Source: Brevundimonas sp. (lineage in GTDB: Bacteria; Pseudomonadota; Alphaproteobacteria; Caulobacterales; Caulobacteraceae). From it: a stretch of DNA of 18,051 nucleotides. A program made the position numbers and the translations under genes. The DNA lies in the NCBI GenBank assembly GCA_031119155.1, contig JAVHYH010000035.1:1-18051 (forward strand), given 5' to 3'. The notes under the pieces were generated by a model. That model searched no databases. It was not told the DNA's origin and worked only from the letters and a program-made list of their open reading frames with translations. Positions 7,340 through 14,636 of this stretch are shown here, piece after piece; position 1 is the first letter of the stretch; every line of letters begins with the position of its first letter.

Positions 7340-8524
7340 TCAGGCTCCCGGCAGTTGCAGCAGGTGTTTGGCGATGATGTTCAGCTGCACCTCGCTGGTG
7401 CCGCCTTCGATGGAGTTGGCCTTGGTGCGCAGCCAGTCGCGGGCGACCGTGCCCTCTCGCGACCGCTCGCCTTCCCACTCCAGAGCCTCGGCCCCGCCCG
7501 CCGCCATCAGCAGTTCGTGGCGGCGCTTGTTCAGCTCCGAGCCGTAGTATTTCAGCATCGAGGCGATGGCCGGATGGGCCTGACGCGCCTTCATCTGATC
7601 GCCCGCCCGCTCCATCGCCAGACGGAAGGCGGCCGCGTCGACCTCCAGCTCGGCCACCTTGGCGCGCAGCATCAGATCATCCAGACGGCCCTCTTCATCC
7701 ACGCCGACCGAGTCCGTCGCCACCTGACCCAGCGGCCGTCCGCCGCCCGCGTCGCCGATGGCGCCGATCATGGTCCGCTCATGGGCCAGCAGCGCCTTGG
7801 CCACGTCCCAGCCGCGGTTCAGCGTCCCGACCAGGTTCTCTTTCTCGACGCGCACGTCGTCGAAGAAGGTCTCGCAGAACGGGCTCTTGCCGCTGATCAG
7901 GGTGATCGGTTTCGTGGTCACCCCCCTCGTCGCCATATCGAACAGCACGAAGGAAATGCCCAGATGCTTGGGCGCCTCCGGGTCGGTCCGCACCAGACAG
8001 AAGATCCAGTCCGCCTTGTCGGCATAGGAGGTCCAGATCTTCTGGCCGTTGACGATCCAGTGGTCGCCCTTGTCCTCCGCCTTGGTCTGCACATTGGCCA
8101 GATCGGACCCGGCGCCCGGCTCGGAATAGCCCTGGCACCAGCGGATCTCGCCGCGCACGATCTCGGGCAGGAAGCGCTTCTTCTGTTCCTCGGTGCCGAA
8201 CTGCAGCAGCGCCGGTCCCAGCATCCAGATGCCGAAGCTCGACAGCGCCATCTGGGCGTCGATGCGGCGCAGTTCGGACGCCAGCACCTTGGCCTCCTCA
8301 CGGCTCAGTCCGCCGCCGCCATATTCCTTGGGCCACTCCGGCGCGGTCCAGCCGCGCGCGCCCATCCGCTCCATCCAGAGCTTGTGCGCCGGGGTCTTGA
8401 ACTCGGCGTTTCGCCCGCCCCAGACCCGGTCTTCCTCATTGTCCAGCGGCCCGCGCACTTCCGGCGGACAGTTCTCTTCCAGCCACGTGCGCACCTCGGC
8501 GCGGAATGCGTCCAGATCAGCCAT
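7340..8524 (-). CDS. Acyl-CoA dehydrogenase, first subunit with full active-site motifs
   Basis: The 394-residue protein carries the complete acyl-CoA dehydrogenase pattern: an N-terminal helical domain (MADLDAFRAEVRTWL, APEWPKEYGGGGLS at 61-74), the FAD-contacting signature QGYSEPGAGSDLA at 131-143, NGQKIWTSYA at 159-168, and near the end SIEGGTSEVQLNIIAKHLL, where E373 is at the usual catalytic-base position. The pair probably oxidises acyl-CoA and passes electrons to ETF in the cytoplasm. This subunit is translated first and is followed after four bases by the second dehydrogenase. Leader GGGTTGG lies just before the ATG. No thiolase, hydratase or CoA ligase is adjacent, so the pathway is unclear. 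A role in fatty acid, branched-chain or steroid-like side-chain oxidation would be speculation. Confidence 0.94.
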   Translation of the reverse strand: MADLDAFRAEVRTWLEENCPPEVRGPLDNEEDRVWGGRNAEFKTPAHKLWMERMGARGWTAPEWPKEYGGGGLSREEAKVLASELRRIDAQMALSSFGIWMLGPALLQFGTEEQKKRFLPEIVRGEIRWCQGYSEPGAGSDLANVQTKAEDKGDHWIVNGQKIWTSYADKADWIFCLVRTDPEAPKHLGISFVLFDMATRGVTTKPITLISGKSPFCETFFDDVRVEKENLVGTLNRGWDVAKALLAHERTMIGAIGDAGGGRPLGQVATDSVGVDEEGRLDDLMLRAKVAELEVDAAAFRLAMERAGDQMKARQAHPAIASMLKYYGSELNKRRHELLMAAGGAEALEWEGERSREGTVARDWLRTKANSIEGGTSEVQLNIIAKHLLQLPGA

Positions 8525-8565
8525 TTTCCAACCCTTGATGTCCGTTTGCCGGAGCTCTTGATCGA

Positions 8566-8573
8566 AGGTTAGC
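8566..8573 (-). promoter_or_regulatory. Possible -10 box for the acyl-CoA dehydrogenase operon
   Basis: The minus strand reads GCTAACCT, sharing the GCTAn core of the Caulobacter housekeeping -10 consensus. It is 41 bases upstream of the dehydrogenase ATG. The -35 region is not convincing, so confidence is low. Confidence 0.25.
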
Positions 8574-8603
8574 AGCGATAAGTCTCGTTTGACTACGGTG
8601 ACG

Positions 8604-8619
8604 TCGGGGCAAGCCCCGA
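8604..8619. other. Short GC-rich palindrome between operons
   Basis: TCGGGGC and GCCCCGA are perfect 7-base arms separated by AA, located just after the hydroxyacid dehydrogenase stop and before the acyl-CoA dehydrogenase operon. No T-run follows on either strand. It may be a transcript-end hairpin, and nothing else is seen in this 103-base gap apart from the possible -10 box. Confidence 0.35.
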
Positions 8620-8627
8620 AGCTGTGA

Positions 8628-9545
8628 TCACACCGGCGTCAGCAACGCCTCACCCGCCAGCCCGGCCCTCAGATTGGCCACCACCAGATCGGCCATCGCC
8701 GTGCGCGCCTCCACGGTGGCCGAGCCCACATGCGGCGTCAGCACGCAGCGCGGATGATCCAGCAGGGCCTGTGGAACCACCGGCTCGCCATCGAACACAT
8801 CCAGCCCCGCCGCATACAGCCGCCCGCCGTCCAGCGCGTCGATCAGCGCCGCCTGATCCACCACCTCGCCCCGCGCGATATTGATCAGCACCCCGTCCGG
8901 TCCCAGCGCCGCCAGCACGTCCGCATCGACCAGCCCGCGCGTCCCCGGCCCGCCTGGCGTCGCCACCACCAGCACATCCACGCTATCCGCCAAGGCCAAG
9001 GCATCCGCCGCATAACGATACGCGACGCCCTCGACCGGACGGCGACTGTGATAGGCCACCTCGCCCGCGAACGGCTCCAGCCGCGCCGCGATGGCCCGCC
9101 CGATCCGGCCCAGCCCCAGCACGCCGTAGCGCAGCCCCGTGACCCGCCGGGTCAGCGGCGACCGCCCGCCCTTCGCCCATTCGCCGTCGCGCAGGAACCG
9201 CTCGGTCGCCGGGATCTGGCGCAGCACGGACAACACCAGCCCCAGCGCCAGATCGGCCACGTCCTCGGTCAGAACATCCGGCGTATTGGTCACCGCCACG
9301 CCCCGCGCGGTCGCATGGGCCACGTCCACGCCGTCATAGCCGACGCCATGCACTGCGATCAGTTTCAGCTTCGGCAGCCGCTCGACCAGAGCCGTGTCCA
9401 GCACCACCCCGCCCGACACCACCAGCGCCCCGATCTCCTCCGGCGCGCCCTCATCCATCGCCCGCACCGTCAGCCCGCTCGCCGCCAGCGCCTGCGTCAT
9501 CAGGGCAGGCAGTCCCGGCATCGCCAGGACGGCGTTTCCGCTCAT
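8628..9545 (-). CDS. D-isomer-specific 2-hydroxyacid dehydrogenase (glyoxylate/hydroxypyruvate reductase-like)
   Basis: This 305-residue cytoplasmic enzyme interconverts a 2-keto acid and a D-2-hydroxy acid with NAD(P)H. The Rossmann motif GLGRIG is at 144-149. The catalytic triad of the family is intact: R225 in NIARGEVVD, E254 in FDGEP and H272 in TPHVGSAT. HGVGYDGVD at 66-74 is the substrate-loop region. The end of the second beta strand reads HSRRP (166-170). Arginines there favour NADP(H) and are typical of the glyoxylate/hydroxypyruvate reductase branch rather than 3-phosphoglycerate dehydrogenase, and no ACT domain is present. Its ATG overlaps the stop of the upstream small AsnC-like gene as ATGA (9542-9545), implying coupled translation. 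The exact substrate is uncertain. Confidence 0.92.
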   Translation of the reverse strand: MSGNAVLAMPGLPALMTQALAASGLTVRAMDEGAPEEIGALVVSGGVVLDTALVERLPKLKLIAVHGVGYDGVDVAHATARGVAVTNTPDVLTEDVADLALGLVLSVLRQIPATERFLRDGEWAKGGRSPLTRRVTGLRYGVLGLGRIGRAIAARLEPFAGEVAYHSRRPVEGVAYRYAADALALADSVDVLVVATPGGPGTRGLVDADVLAALGPDGVLINIARGEVVDQAALIDALDGGRLYAAGLDVFDGEPVVPQALLDHPRCVLTPHVGSATVEARTAMADLVVANLRAGLAGEALLTPV

Positions 9546-9799
9546 CGGGCGGTCGGCAGGAAGGGCGAGAAGGTGATGACGGTGAAGCTGTCGCGGATGT
9601 TCGGCCGGGTCTGCACCGACCGGGTCACGAAGGTCCCGATATCCAGATCCTTCGGCAGCGAGAATTTGGCCAGCAGGTCATACTGGCCCGAGGTCGAATA
9701 GACCTCCGAGACGTATTCGACATTGTCCACGATATCGGCCGCCACATCATTGGCGTGGCCCAGCTCGCATTTGATGAAGACGAAGATGGCGGTCATCAT
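9542..9799 (-). CDS. Stand-alone Lrp/AsnC ligand-binding (RAM) domain protein
   Basis: The 85-residue protein consists only of the alpha/beta sandwich ligand-binding domain (AsnC_trans_reg/RAM) of Lrp/AsnC regulators: MTAIFVFIKCELGH, then a helix DVAADIVDNVEYVSEVYSTSG, the core YDLLAKFSLP, and a helix TFVTRSVQTRPNI leading to a final strand. The DNA-binding helix-turn-helix is missing and there is no room for it upstream, so this is a complete small gene and not a truncated one. Such proteins form dimers or octamers that bind amino acids or other small effectors. GGGAGA lies about ten bases before a double ATG, and the second ATG (9796) may be the true start. It is first in a two-gene operon and overlaps the hydroxyacid dehydrogenase by four bases, suggesting that it senses or modulates the dehydrogenase or its metabolite (inference). 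Confidence 0.88.
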   Translation of the reverse strand: MMTAIFVFIKCELGHANDVAADIVDNVEYVSEVYSTSGQYDLLAKFSLPKDLDIGTFVTRSVQTRPNIRDSFTVITFSPFLPTAR

Positions 9800-9826
9800 G
9801 GCGGCTGTTCTCCCGGTGTTTCGGGT

Positions 9827-9834
9827 TCTCTAGC
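9827..9834 (-). promoter_or_regulatory. Possible -10 box for the AsnC-like/hydroxyacid dehydrogenase operon
   Basis: The minus strand reads GCTAGAGA, matching six of eight positions of GCTANAWC, 27 bases upstream of the first ATG. It sits in the 45-base divergent gap shared with the hydrolase gene. No clear -35 box is seen. Confidence 0.28.
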
Positions 9835-9844
9835 GGATGCCAGC

Positions 9845-10651
9845 GTGACGAGCGAGATCGATCTGGAAGCCGAATACAACAACCGCGCCCGCGTCCCCGA
9901 CCACATGGCCGCCATGGGGCAGTGGAAGCAGGCCGCCGAGGCCGCCCGCGCCGCCCATCCGCCCGAGCTGATCGCCTACGGCCCCGGCCCGCGCGAGGTG
10001 ATGGACCTGTTCTCCGCCGGGCCGGACGCGCCGATCGTCGTCTTCCTGCACGGCGGCTACTGGCAGGCGCTGGACAAGGACTGGTTCAGCGGCCTCGCCC
10101 CGGCCCTGCTCCGCCACGGCGTCAACCTCGCCGTCCCCTCCTACGACCTGGCCCCGACGGTCCGGCTGGGGACCATCCTCAAACAGGTGCGCGAGGCCGT
10201 GGACCTGATCCGCGCCCGCAACGGCGGCAAGCGTCCGGTCGTCTTCGGCCACTCCGCGGGCGGCCATATGTCGGCCTGCATGCTGTCCGAGGCCCGCGCC
10301 TCCGCCGCCGTCGCCATCAGCGGCGTCTTCGACCTGCGCCCCCTGCTGGAGACCTCGATCAACACCGCGCTGGCCCTTGACGAGAACACCGCCGCCGCCC
10401 TCTCCCCCATCTTCTGGCCCGTCCCCAACGGCTCAACGCCCGGCGGCACCATCCTCGACTGCCTCGTCGGCGGCGACGAGAGCCCCGAGTTCCTGCGCCA
10501 GTCGAAGATGATGGCCGACCACTGGGCCAACAACGGCGTCGAGACCCGCTACGAGGCCCTGCCCGGCCTGAACCATTTCACCGTGTTGGCGCCGCTGCTG
10601 GACCCTGACAGCGCGATGGTGCGGCGGATCGTGGAGTTGGCGAAACAATAA
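9845..10651 (+). CDS. Alpha/beta hydrolase, kynurenine formamidase-like
   Basis: The 268-residue protein is an alpha/beta hydrolase with oxyanion motif HGGYW at 69-73, nucleophile elbow GHSAGG with S137, and acid/base residues D211 (GGDESPEF) and H244 (GLNHF). The N-terminal phrase YNNRARVPDH, the spacing and SYDLAP at 99-104 match the arylformamidase-like group, which hydrolyses N-formylkynurenine to kynurenine in tryptophan breakdown. Members of the group also include general esterases, so the substrate is not certain. The GTG at 9845 is preferred because residues from EYNNRAR onward are conserved, whereas a longer frame from 9755 would be antisense to the neighbouring gene. AGCGGA seven bases upstream is only a weak ribosome site. 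It is divergent from the AsnC-like gene. No tryptophan dioxygenase or kynureninase gene is in the window. Confidence 0.85.
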   Translation: MTSEIDLEAEYNNRARVPDHMAAMGQWKQAAEAARAAHPPELIAYGPGPREVMDLFSAGPDAPIVVFLHGGYWQALDKDWFSGLAPALLRHGVNLAVPSYDLAPTVRLGTILKQVREAVDLIRARNGGKRPVVFGHSAGGHMSACMLSEARASAAVAISGVFDLRPLLETSINTALALDENTAAALSPIFWPVPNGSTPGGTILDCLVGGDESPEFLRQSKMMADHWANNGVETRYEALPGLNHFTVLAPLLDPDSAMVRRIVELAKQ

Positions 10652-10736
10652 GTTCCGTGTCCCGGTCCTTCCACTCCGCGCCGCCGCCGGGATACACAGA
10701 CCCTCGACACCGGTGACAACCGGAGCGGAGATAGAA

Positions 10737-11411
10737 ATGCGCCACGACCGTCTGACCGTTCTCACCGCCCTTGAGGCGCAGGGCGTCGCGCCCGTCTTCT
10801 ATCATGCGGACCCGGAGGTCTGCCTGAACGTGATCCGCGCCTGTTCGCGTGGCGGGGCGAAAGCCATCGAGTTCACCAACCGGGGCGACTTCGCCGTCGA
10901 CCTGTTCGGCGACATCGCGCGCGAGCTGCAGAAGACCGACCCGGACATCATCCTCGGCATCGGTTCGGTGATCGACGCGCCGACCGCCGCGATGTTCCTG
11001 AACCGGGGCGCCCGTTTCATCGTCAGCCCCTGCCTCGTCCCGGACGTGGCCAGGGTCTGCAACCGCCGCATGACCGCCTACTTCCCCGGCTGCGGCTCGG
11101 TCACCGAGATCGGTCAGGCGCAGGAGCTGGGTTGCGAGATCGACAAGCTGTTCCCGGGCGCATCCGTCGGCGGCGCCGACTTCGTCAAGGCGGTGCTCGG
11201 CCCCATGCCCTGGACCAAGATCATGCCGACGGGCGGCGTCGATCCGGACGAGGCCTCCATCGCCAAATGGTTCGGCTCGGGCATCGTCGCCGCCGGCATG
11301 GGCTCCAAACTGATCACCGACGCCGCCGTGAAGTCCGGCGACTGGACCGGCATCGAGGCGCAGGTCCGCCAGACGGTGGACGCCATCGCGGCCTTCCGCG
11401 CGTCGAAATAG
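10737..11411 (+). CDS. eda: KDPG/KHG-type aldolase (bifunctional 2-keto-4-hydroxyglutarate / 2-keto-3-deoxy-6-phosphogluconate family)
   Basis: This 224-residue class I aldolase cleaves KDPG to pyruvate and glyceraldehyde 3-phosphate, or a related 2-keto acid. Catalytic residues are all present: E45 and R49 in AIEFTNRG, and the Schiff-base lysine K137 in EIDKLFPG. PTGGVDPDE at 164-172 is the phosphate-binding loop, and GIGSV at 75-79 matches the family core. The opening APVFYHADPEVC replaces the usual PVI-start of proteobacterial Eda. Together with AYFPGC and GMGSKLI it resembles the slightly longer aldolases I recall from Bacteroidetes. The ATG at 10737 has GGAG six bases before it and is preferred over a GTG at 10713. 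It lies about 9.7 kb from edd-glk, so whether it is the Entner-Doudoroff aldolase or serves another sugar acid is uncertain. It converges on the M16 gene. Confidence 0.88.
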   Translation: MRHDRLTVLTALEAQGVAPVFYHADPEVCLNVIRACSRGGAKAIEFTNRGDFAVDLFGDIARELQKTDPDIILGIGSVIDAPTAAMFLNRGARFIVSPCLVPDVARVCNRRMTAYFPGCGSVTEIGQAQELGCEIDKLFPGASVGGADFVKAVLGPMPWTKIMPTGGVDPDEASIAKWFGSGIVAAGMGSKLITDAAVKSGDWTGIEAQVRQTVDAIAAFRASK

Positions 11412-11419
11412 GCGCATCT

Positions 11420-11444
11420 TTTCCGGGCACACCGAGCCCGGAAA
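11420..11444. terminator. Hairpin after the aldolase gene
   Basis: TTTCCGGGC (11420-11428) and GCCCGGAAA (11436-11444) form a perfect 9-bp stem with a 7-base loop, starting nine bases after the aldolase stop. No T-run follows on either strand, so it is terminator-like at best. It directly abuts the second heptamer repeat. Confidence 0.4.
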
Positions 11445-11555
11445 GTGATTGGTGGATCGTGATTGGTGATTGGCTTGAGGCGGGGAGCAGCGCCAATCTC
11501 CGCGGCGCCCCGCTGCGCACCAATCACCAATCACCAATCACCAATCACCAATCAC
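11445..11555. repeat. Inverted GTGATTG heptamer repeat, locus 2
   Basis: The left arm (11445-11472) holds GTGATTG, a degenerate GTGGATC, then GTGATTG twice. The right arm (11521-11555) holds five perfect tandem CAATCAC units. The arms are complementary. The spacer contains smaller pairing blocks, for example GCGGGG at 11480-11485 with CCCCGC at 11508-11513. The right arm ends five bases from the stop of the minus-strand M16 gene. As at locus 1, the repeat lies between convergent genes. No coding potential is seen in this gap. Confidence 0.87.
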
Positions 11556-11560
11556 CTGCC

Positions 11561-14404
11561 TCACAGTCCCAGCGTCGGACTGTCCAGATCCAGCTCCGCC
11601 GCCGGGATCACCACCACATCCGGATGCGCCGCGCGCAGGGCGTCGATGAACATCGAGGCCTCGCCGACCACGACCACATAGGCCTGCTCCGAGCTGACGC
11701 CCTGCGCCGCCGCCATCACCGTCGCCGGCGTCGTGGCGTCGATCTTGCCCGCATAGGTCTCGATCTCGCTCAGCGGCAGGCCGTAGGTCACCGCGCTGGC
11801 CAGGGTCGAGCCGAGGCCGCCCGTGGTCTCCAGATTGCGTGAGAAGCCGCCGTTGATGAAGGCCTCGCGGTCGGTCACCGCCTGTTCGGTCACGGCCTCG
11901 GTGCGCAGGCGGTCGAACTCGTGCAGAACCAGTCCCACCACCTCGGCGGCGCTCTCGTTCTTGGTCTGGGTGGTGGCGCTCAGCAGGCCCCCGTCCAGAC
12001 GCGCGCCCAGCGTCGAATAGGCGCCGTAGCTCAGCCCCCGCTTGGCGCGGATTTCCTGGAACAGGTGGCCGTTCTGGCCCTGTCCCATGATGCTGTTGAC
12101 CACCAGCAGCGGATAGTAGCCGTCGTCCGAGCGACGCGGACCGCGCACCGCCGCCGACACCGCCGCCTGACCGGCGCCCGGCAGGTCCACGACCACCACG
12201 CGCGGCGCGGGCACGGCGCCGGCGCGCTGACCCACGGTCGGCAGGGCGCCCGCCGGCTTCGCCCAGTCGCCCAGGGTGCGTTCGGCGAAGGCGAAGGCCT
12301 CGTCCGGCGTCATGCCGCCGGTGATGATCAGGGTCGCGTTGTCCGGACGCCACCAGCGCTGATGGAAACCCGTGATCTCGTCACGGGTGATGGCGCTGAT
12401 CGTCGTCGGCGTGCCCGAGGCGGGCGTGCCGTAGGCGGCGTCGCCGAAGGCCAGCCGGTTCAGCACCATCGACGCGACCGGTCCCGGCTGGCGCAGGTTG
12501 ACCCGCAGGGCGTTGGCCCGGCGCGTCCGGGTGCGCTCGACTTCTTCCGCCGCGAAGGTCGGGTTGCGGACCACATCGGCGAAGACCGCGCCCGCCGCCT
12601 CGGCCGAGGCGACCGGCGAGGACAGGGACAGGCCCGTCACATCCGCGTCCGCTCCGCCGCCGATGCTGGCGCCCAGCGCCTCCATCGTGCGCGCGATCTC
12701 CGGCGCGGTCCGGCCGCCGGCGCCCGCCGAGGCCAGGTCCGCCGTCATCGAGGCCAGACCCGCGCGCCCGGCCGGATCGGCCGCCGCGCCGCCGCCGATG
12801 ATCAGCTGGGCGTTCATGATCGGCAGGTCCGTCGACTTCGCCACGATCACCCGCAGACCGTTCGGCAGGGTCCGCTCGACCACCGACGGGGCCACCGCCG
12901 CACGGGCCGCGCCCGGCGCGGGCGGCGCCATCCGCTGATCCTCGGGCAGCAGTTCATTGGCCGGCAGGATGGCCGGCGGCACGCTGACGAAGGTCGGCAT
13001 CGGCGCCGGGTTCTTCCAGCTGTCCTCGGCCACGCCCGCCGGGCGCTGGCTCTCGTCCTGATAGCGGATGGAGACGCGCGCCTGTTCGTTCAGATAGGTG
13101 CGGGCCACGCGCTGCACGTCCGCCGCCGTCACCGCCTGCACCGCGGCCAGATGGGTGTCCGGCGCGCGCGGATCATTCTCCGACACCAGCGCCTGTCCCA
13201 GGATGAAGGCGCGGCCCGAGGCGGTCTCGCGCTGGCGCAGCTCCGACGCCACGATCTCCATCTTGGCCTCGGCCAGTTCGGCGGCGGTGACCGGTTCGTC
13301 GCGGATGCGGTCCAGCTCGACATCCAGCGCCGCCTCGGCGTCGGCGATGGCCTTGCCCTGCGCCAGCGTCACATTGACGGTGACCGTCCCGGCCTCCTCG
13401 TTCGCGCCGGATCCCAGATAGGCGCCCGAGGCCAGCTGGCTGCGATAGACCAGCGACTGGTACAGGCGCGAGCTTTCGCCCCGCGACATGATCCCCGACA
13501 GCACGTCCAGCGCCGCCGCATCCGGATGGTTCGCCGCCACCCCCGGATAGATGGCCGCGATGGCCGGCAGCGGCACGTTCGGCGCATAGGCCTCGACCAG
13601 CCGGGGCTGGGTGCGCGGCGTCGGCGCCGGACGCTCGAACACCGGCAGCGGGCGATCCGGGTTCGGGATGTCGGCGAAATACTGGTCCACCCAGCGGTCC
13701 AGCTGCGCCGGATCGAAATTGCCCGAGACGATGATCGTCGCCGTCGCCGGGCGGTAATAGGCCTCGTGGAAGGCGCGGGCGTCGTCGATGGTCGCCGAGT
13801 CCAGCTCCTCGATCGAGCCGATCACGCTGCGGCGATAGATGCTCTCATCGAAGCTGTTGTCGCCGATGACGAACCGCTGCAGCCGACCGTACGGCGGCGC
13901 ATAGACCCGCTGGCGCAGCTCCTCCTTCACGATGGAGCGCTCGGCGTCGAACACCGCCTCATCGACCACCGGTCGCGCCATCCGCTCGGCGTGGGTCCAC
14001 AGCATCGTCTCCAGATACTGGGGCGGCACCGTCTCGTAGTAGTTGGTGAAGTCCTGGCCGGTGGAGGCGTTGCGCGTCCCGCCCGAGTTCTCCACCAGCG
14101 TCGAGATCTGGCCGTAGGGCAGGTTCACCGTCTTGCGGCTCAGGATGTGTTCGAACAGGTGGGCGAAGCCGCTGCGGCCCTCCGGATCGTCCTTGCCGCC
14201 GACGTCGTACCAGACGGTCACGGTCACCGTTCCGGCGCTGGCGTCCGGCATGGAATAGACATTCAGCCCGTTGCCCAGCGTCCGGTGCGCATACTGCAGC
14301 GGCGGCACGCTGATGGTCGCGGCGTCCTGCGCCATCGCCGGAAGCGCGGGCGCGGTCAGGGCCAGCAGCGAGGCGCCCAGCAGGGCGGCGGTGCGGATCA
14401 TCAT
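11561..14404 (-). CDS. Two-lobed M16 family zinc peptidase, secreted
   Basis: The 947-residue protein has a signal peptide (MIRTAALLGASLLALTAPALPAMAQ). Two M16 halves follow. The N-terminal half has the inverted zinc motif HLFEH (H82, E85, H86) and a third ligand E162 in IVKEELRQR, 76 residues on, the standard M16 spacing. The second half, beginning near residue 507 (RTLPNGLRVIV), lacks the zinc motif, but RGLSY near 790 supplies the Arg/Tyr pair that completes the active site in such enzymes. This matches the periplasmic pitrilysin/processing-peptidase-like M16 group that degrades peptides. It is a single gene with both halves, unlike bacterial relatives in which the halves are two genes. 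The start is ATG at 14404 or the adjacent ATG at 14401, after GGGGGA. A TTG four codons earlier is less likely. It is probably monocistronic and diverges from the Crp/Fnr gene. Confidence 0.95.
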   Translation of the reverse strand: MMIRTAALLGASLLALTAPALPAMAQDAATISVPPLQYAHRTLGNGLNVYSMPDASAGTVTVTVWYDVGGKDDPEGRSGFAHLFEHILSRKTVNLPYGQISTLVENSGGTRNASTGQDFTNYYETVPPQYLETMLWTHAERMARPVVDEAVFDAERSIVKEELRQRVYAPPYGRLQRFVIGDNSFDESIYRRSVIGSIEELDSATIDDARAFHEAYYRPATATIIVSGNFDPAQLDRWVDQYFADIPNPDRPLPVFERPAPTPRTQPRLVEAYAPNVPLPAIAAIYPGVAANHPDAAALDVLSGIMSRGESSRLYQSLVYRSQLASGAYLGSGANEEAGTVTVNVTLAQGKAIADAEAALDVELDRIRDEPVTAAELAEAKMEIVASELRQRETASGRAFILGQALVSENDPRAPDTHLAAVQAVTAADVQRVARTYLNEQARVSIRYQDESQRPAGVAEDSWKNPAPMPTFVSVPPAILPANELLPEDQRMAPPAPGAARAAVAPSVVERTLPNGLRVIVAKSTDLPIMNAQLIIGGGAAADPAGRAGLASMTADLASAGAGGRTAPEIARTMEALGASIGGGADADVTGLSLSSPVASAEAAGAVFADVVRNPTFAAEEVERTRTRRANALRVNLRQPGPVASMVLNRLAFGDAAYGTPASGTPTTISAITRDEITGFHQRWWRPDNATLIITGGMTPDEAFAFAERTLGDWAKPAGALPTVGQRAGAVPAPRVVVVDLPGAGQAAVSAAVRGPRRSDDGYYPLLVVNSIMGQGQNGHLFQEIRAKRGLSYGAYSTLGARLDGGLLSATTQTKNESAAEVVGLVLHEFDRLRTEAVTEQAVTDREAFINGGFSRNLETTGGLGSTLASAVTYGLPLSEIETYAGKIDATTPATVMAAAQGVSSEQAYVVVVGEASMFIDALRAAHPDVVVIPAAELDLDSPTLGL

Positions 14405-14439
14405 GGGGTCCCCCAAGGACTGGAAACTGAACGGCCGGC

Positions 14440-14467
14440 ACCCTAGCAGCGGGTCCGTCAGCGTCGG
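14440..14467 (-). promoter_or_regulatory. Possible promoter for the M16 peptidase gene
   Basis: On the minus strand CCGACGC (14467-14461) is followed after 13 bases by GCTAGGGT (14447-14440), fitting loosely the Caulobacter consensus TTGACGS-N10-14-GCTANAWC. It is 36 bases upstream of the ATG. The TT of the -35 and half of the -10 are off consensus. Confidence 0.35.
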
Positions 14468-14561
14468 ATTGCAAGTTTGTAATAAAGCCTCGCACGCCCC
14501 GAAGCCGGTTTTCCGTCGCCCCGGCGTCCGCTACCGGACCGTTCTCCGCCCTGACGCGGCA

Positions 14562-14636
14562 GGATTGAATCCAAAGTCACGCTTTAAGTCGACTTCCGAC
14601 AGACACCGGGCCGCGGATCGTCTTATCCGCTGGATA
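14562..14636 (+). promoter_or_regulatory. Cluster of short palindromes upstream of the first Crp/Fnr gene
   Basis: Four symmetric sites lie within 75 bases ahead of the ATG at 14636: GGATTGAATCC (14562-14572), the perfect 10-mer AAGTCGACTT (14586-14595), GCGGAT/ATCCGC (14613-14618 with 14625-14630) and TATCC-GCT-GGATA (14624-14636), which overlaps the start codon. They are candidate operators, possibly for autoregulation, or leader hairpins. The rest of the 231-base gap (14405-14635) holds only the M16 promoter candidate and a short AT-rich stretch at 14470-14487. Confidence 0.3.

Noticed and set aside
5428..7377. 649-codon plus-strand open frame opposite the metalloprotease-like and acyl-CoA dehydrogenase genes
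   Set aside because: It crosses two well-supported minus-strand genes and has low-complexity Arg/Ala/His content, so it is a GC-driven shadow.
7043..8572. 509-codon plus-strand open frame opposite the first acyl-CoA dehydrogenase
   Set aside because: The opposite strand carries complete dehydrogenase signatures, and this frame shows none.
11518..11555. Five tandem CAATCAC units considered as a CRISPR-like array
   Set aside because: The unit is only 7 bases with no spacers between copies, so it is a simple tandem repeat inside an inverted repeat.
11921..14446. 841-codon open frame on the plus strand opposite the M16 gene
   Set aside because: It is the antisense of a clear M16 peptidase in high-GC DNA. 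Its translation is Arg/His/Gly-rich with no recognisable motif, as expected for a shadow frame.
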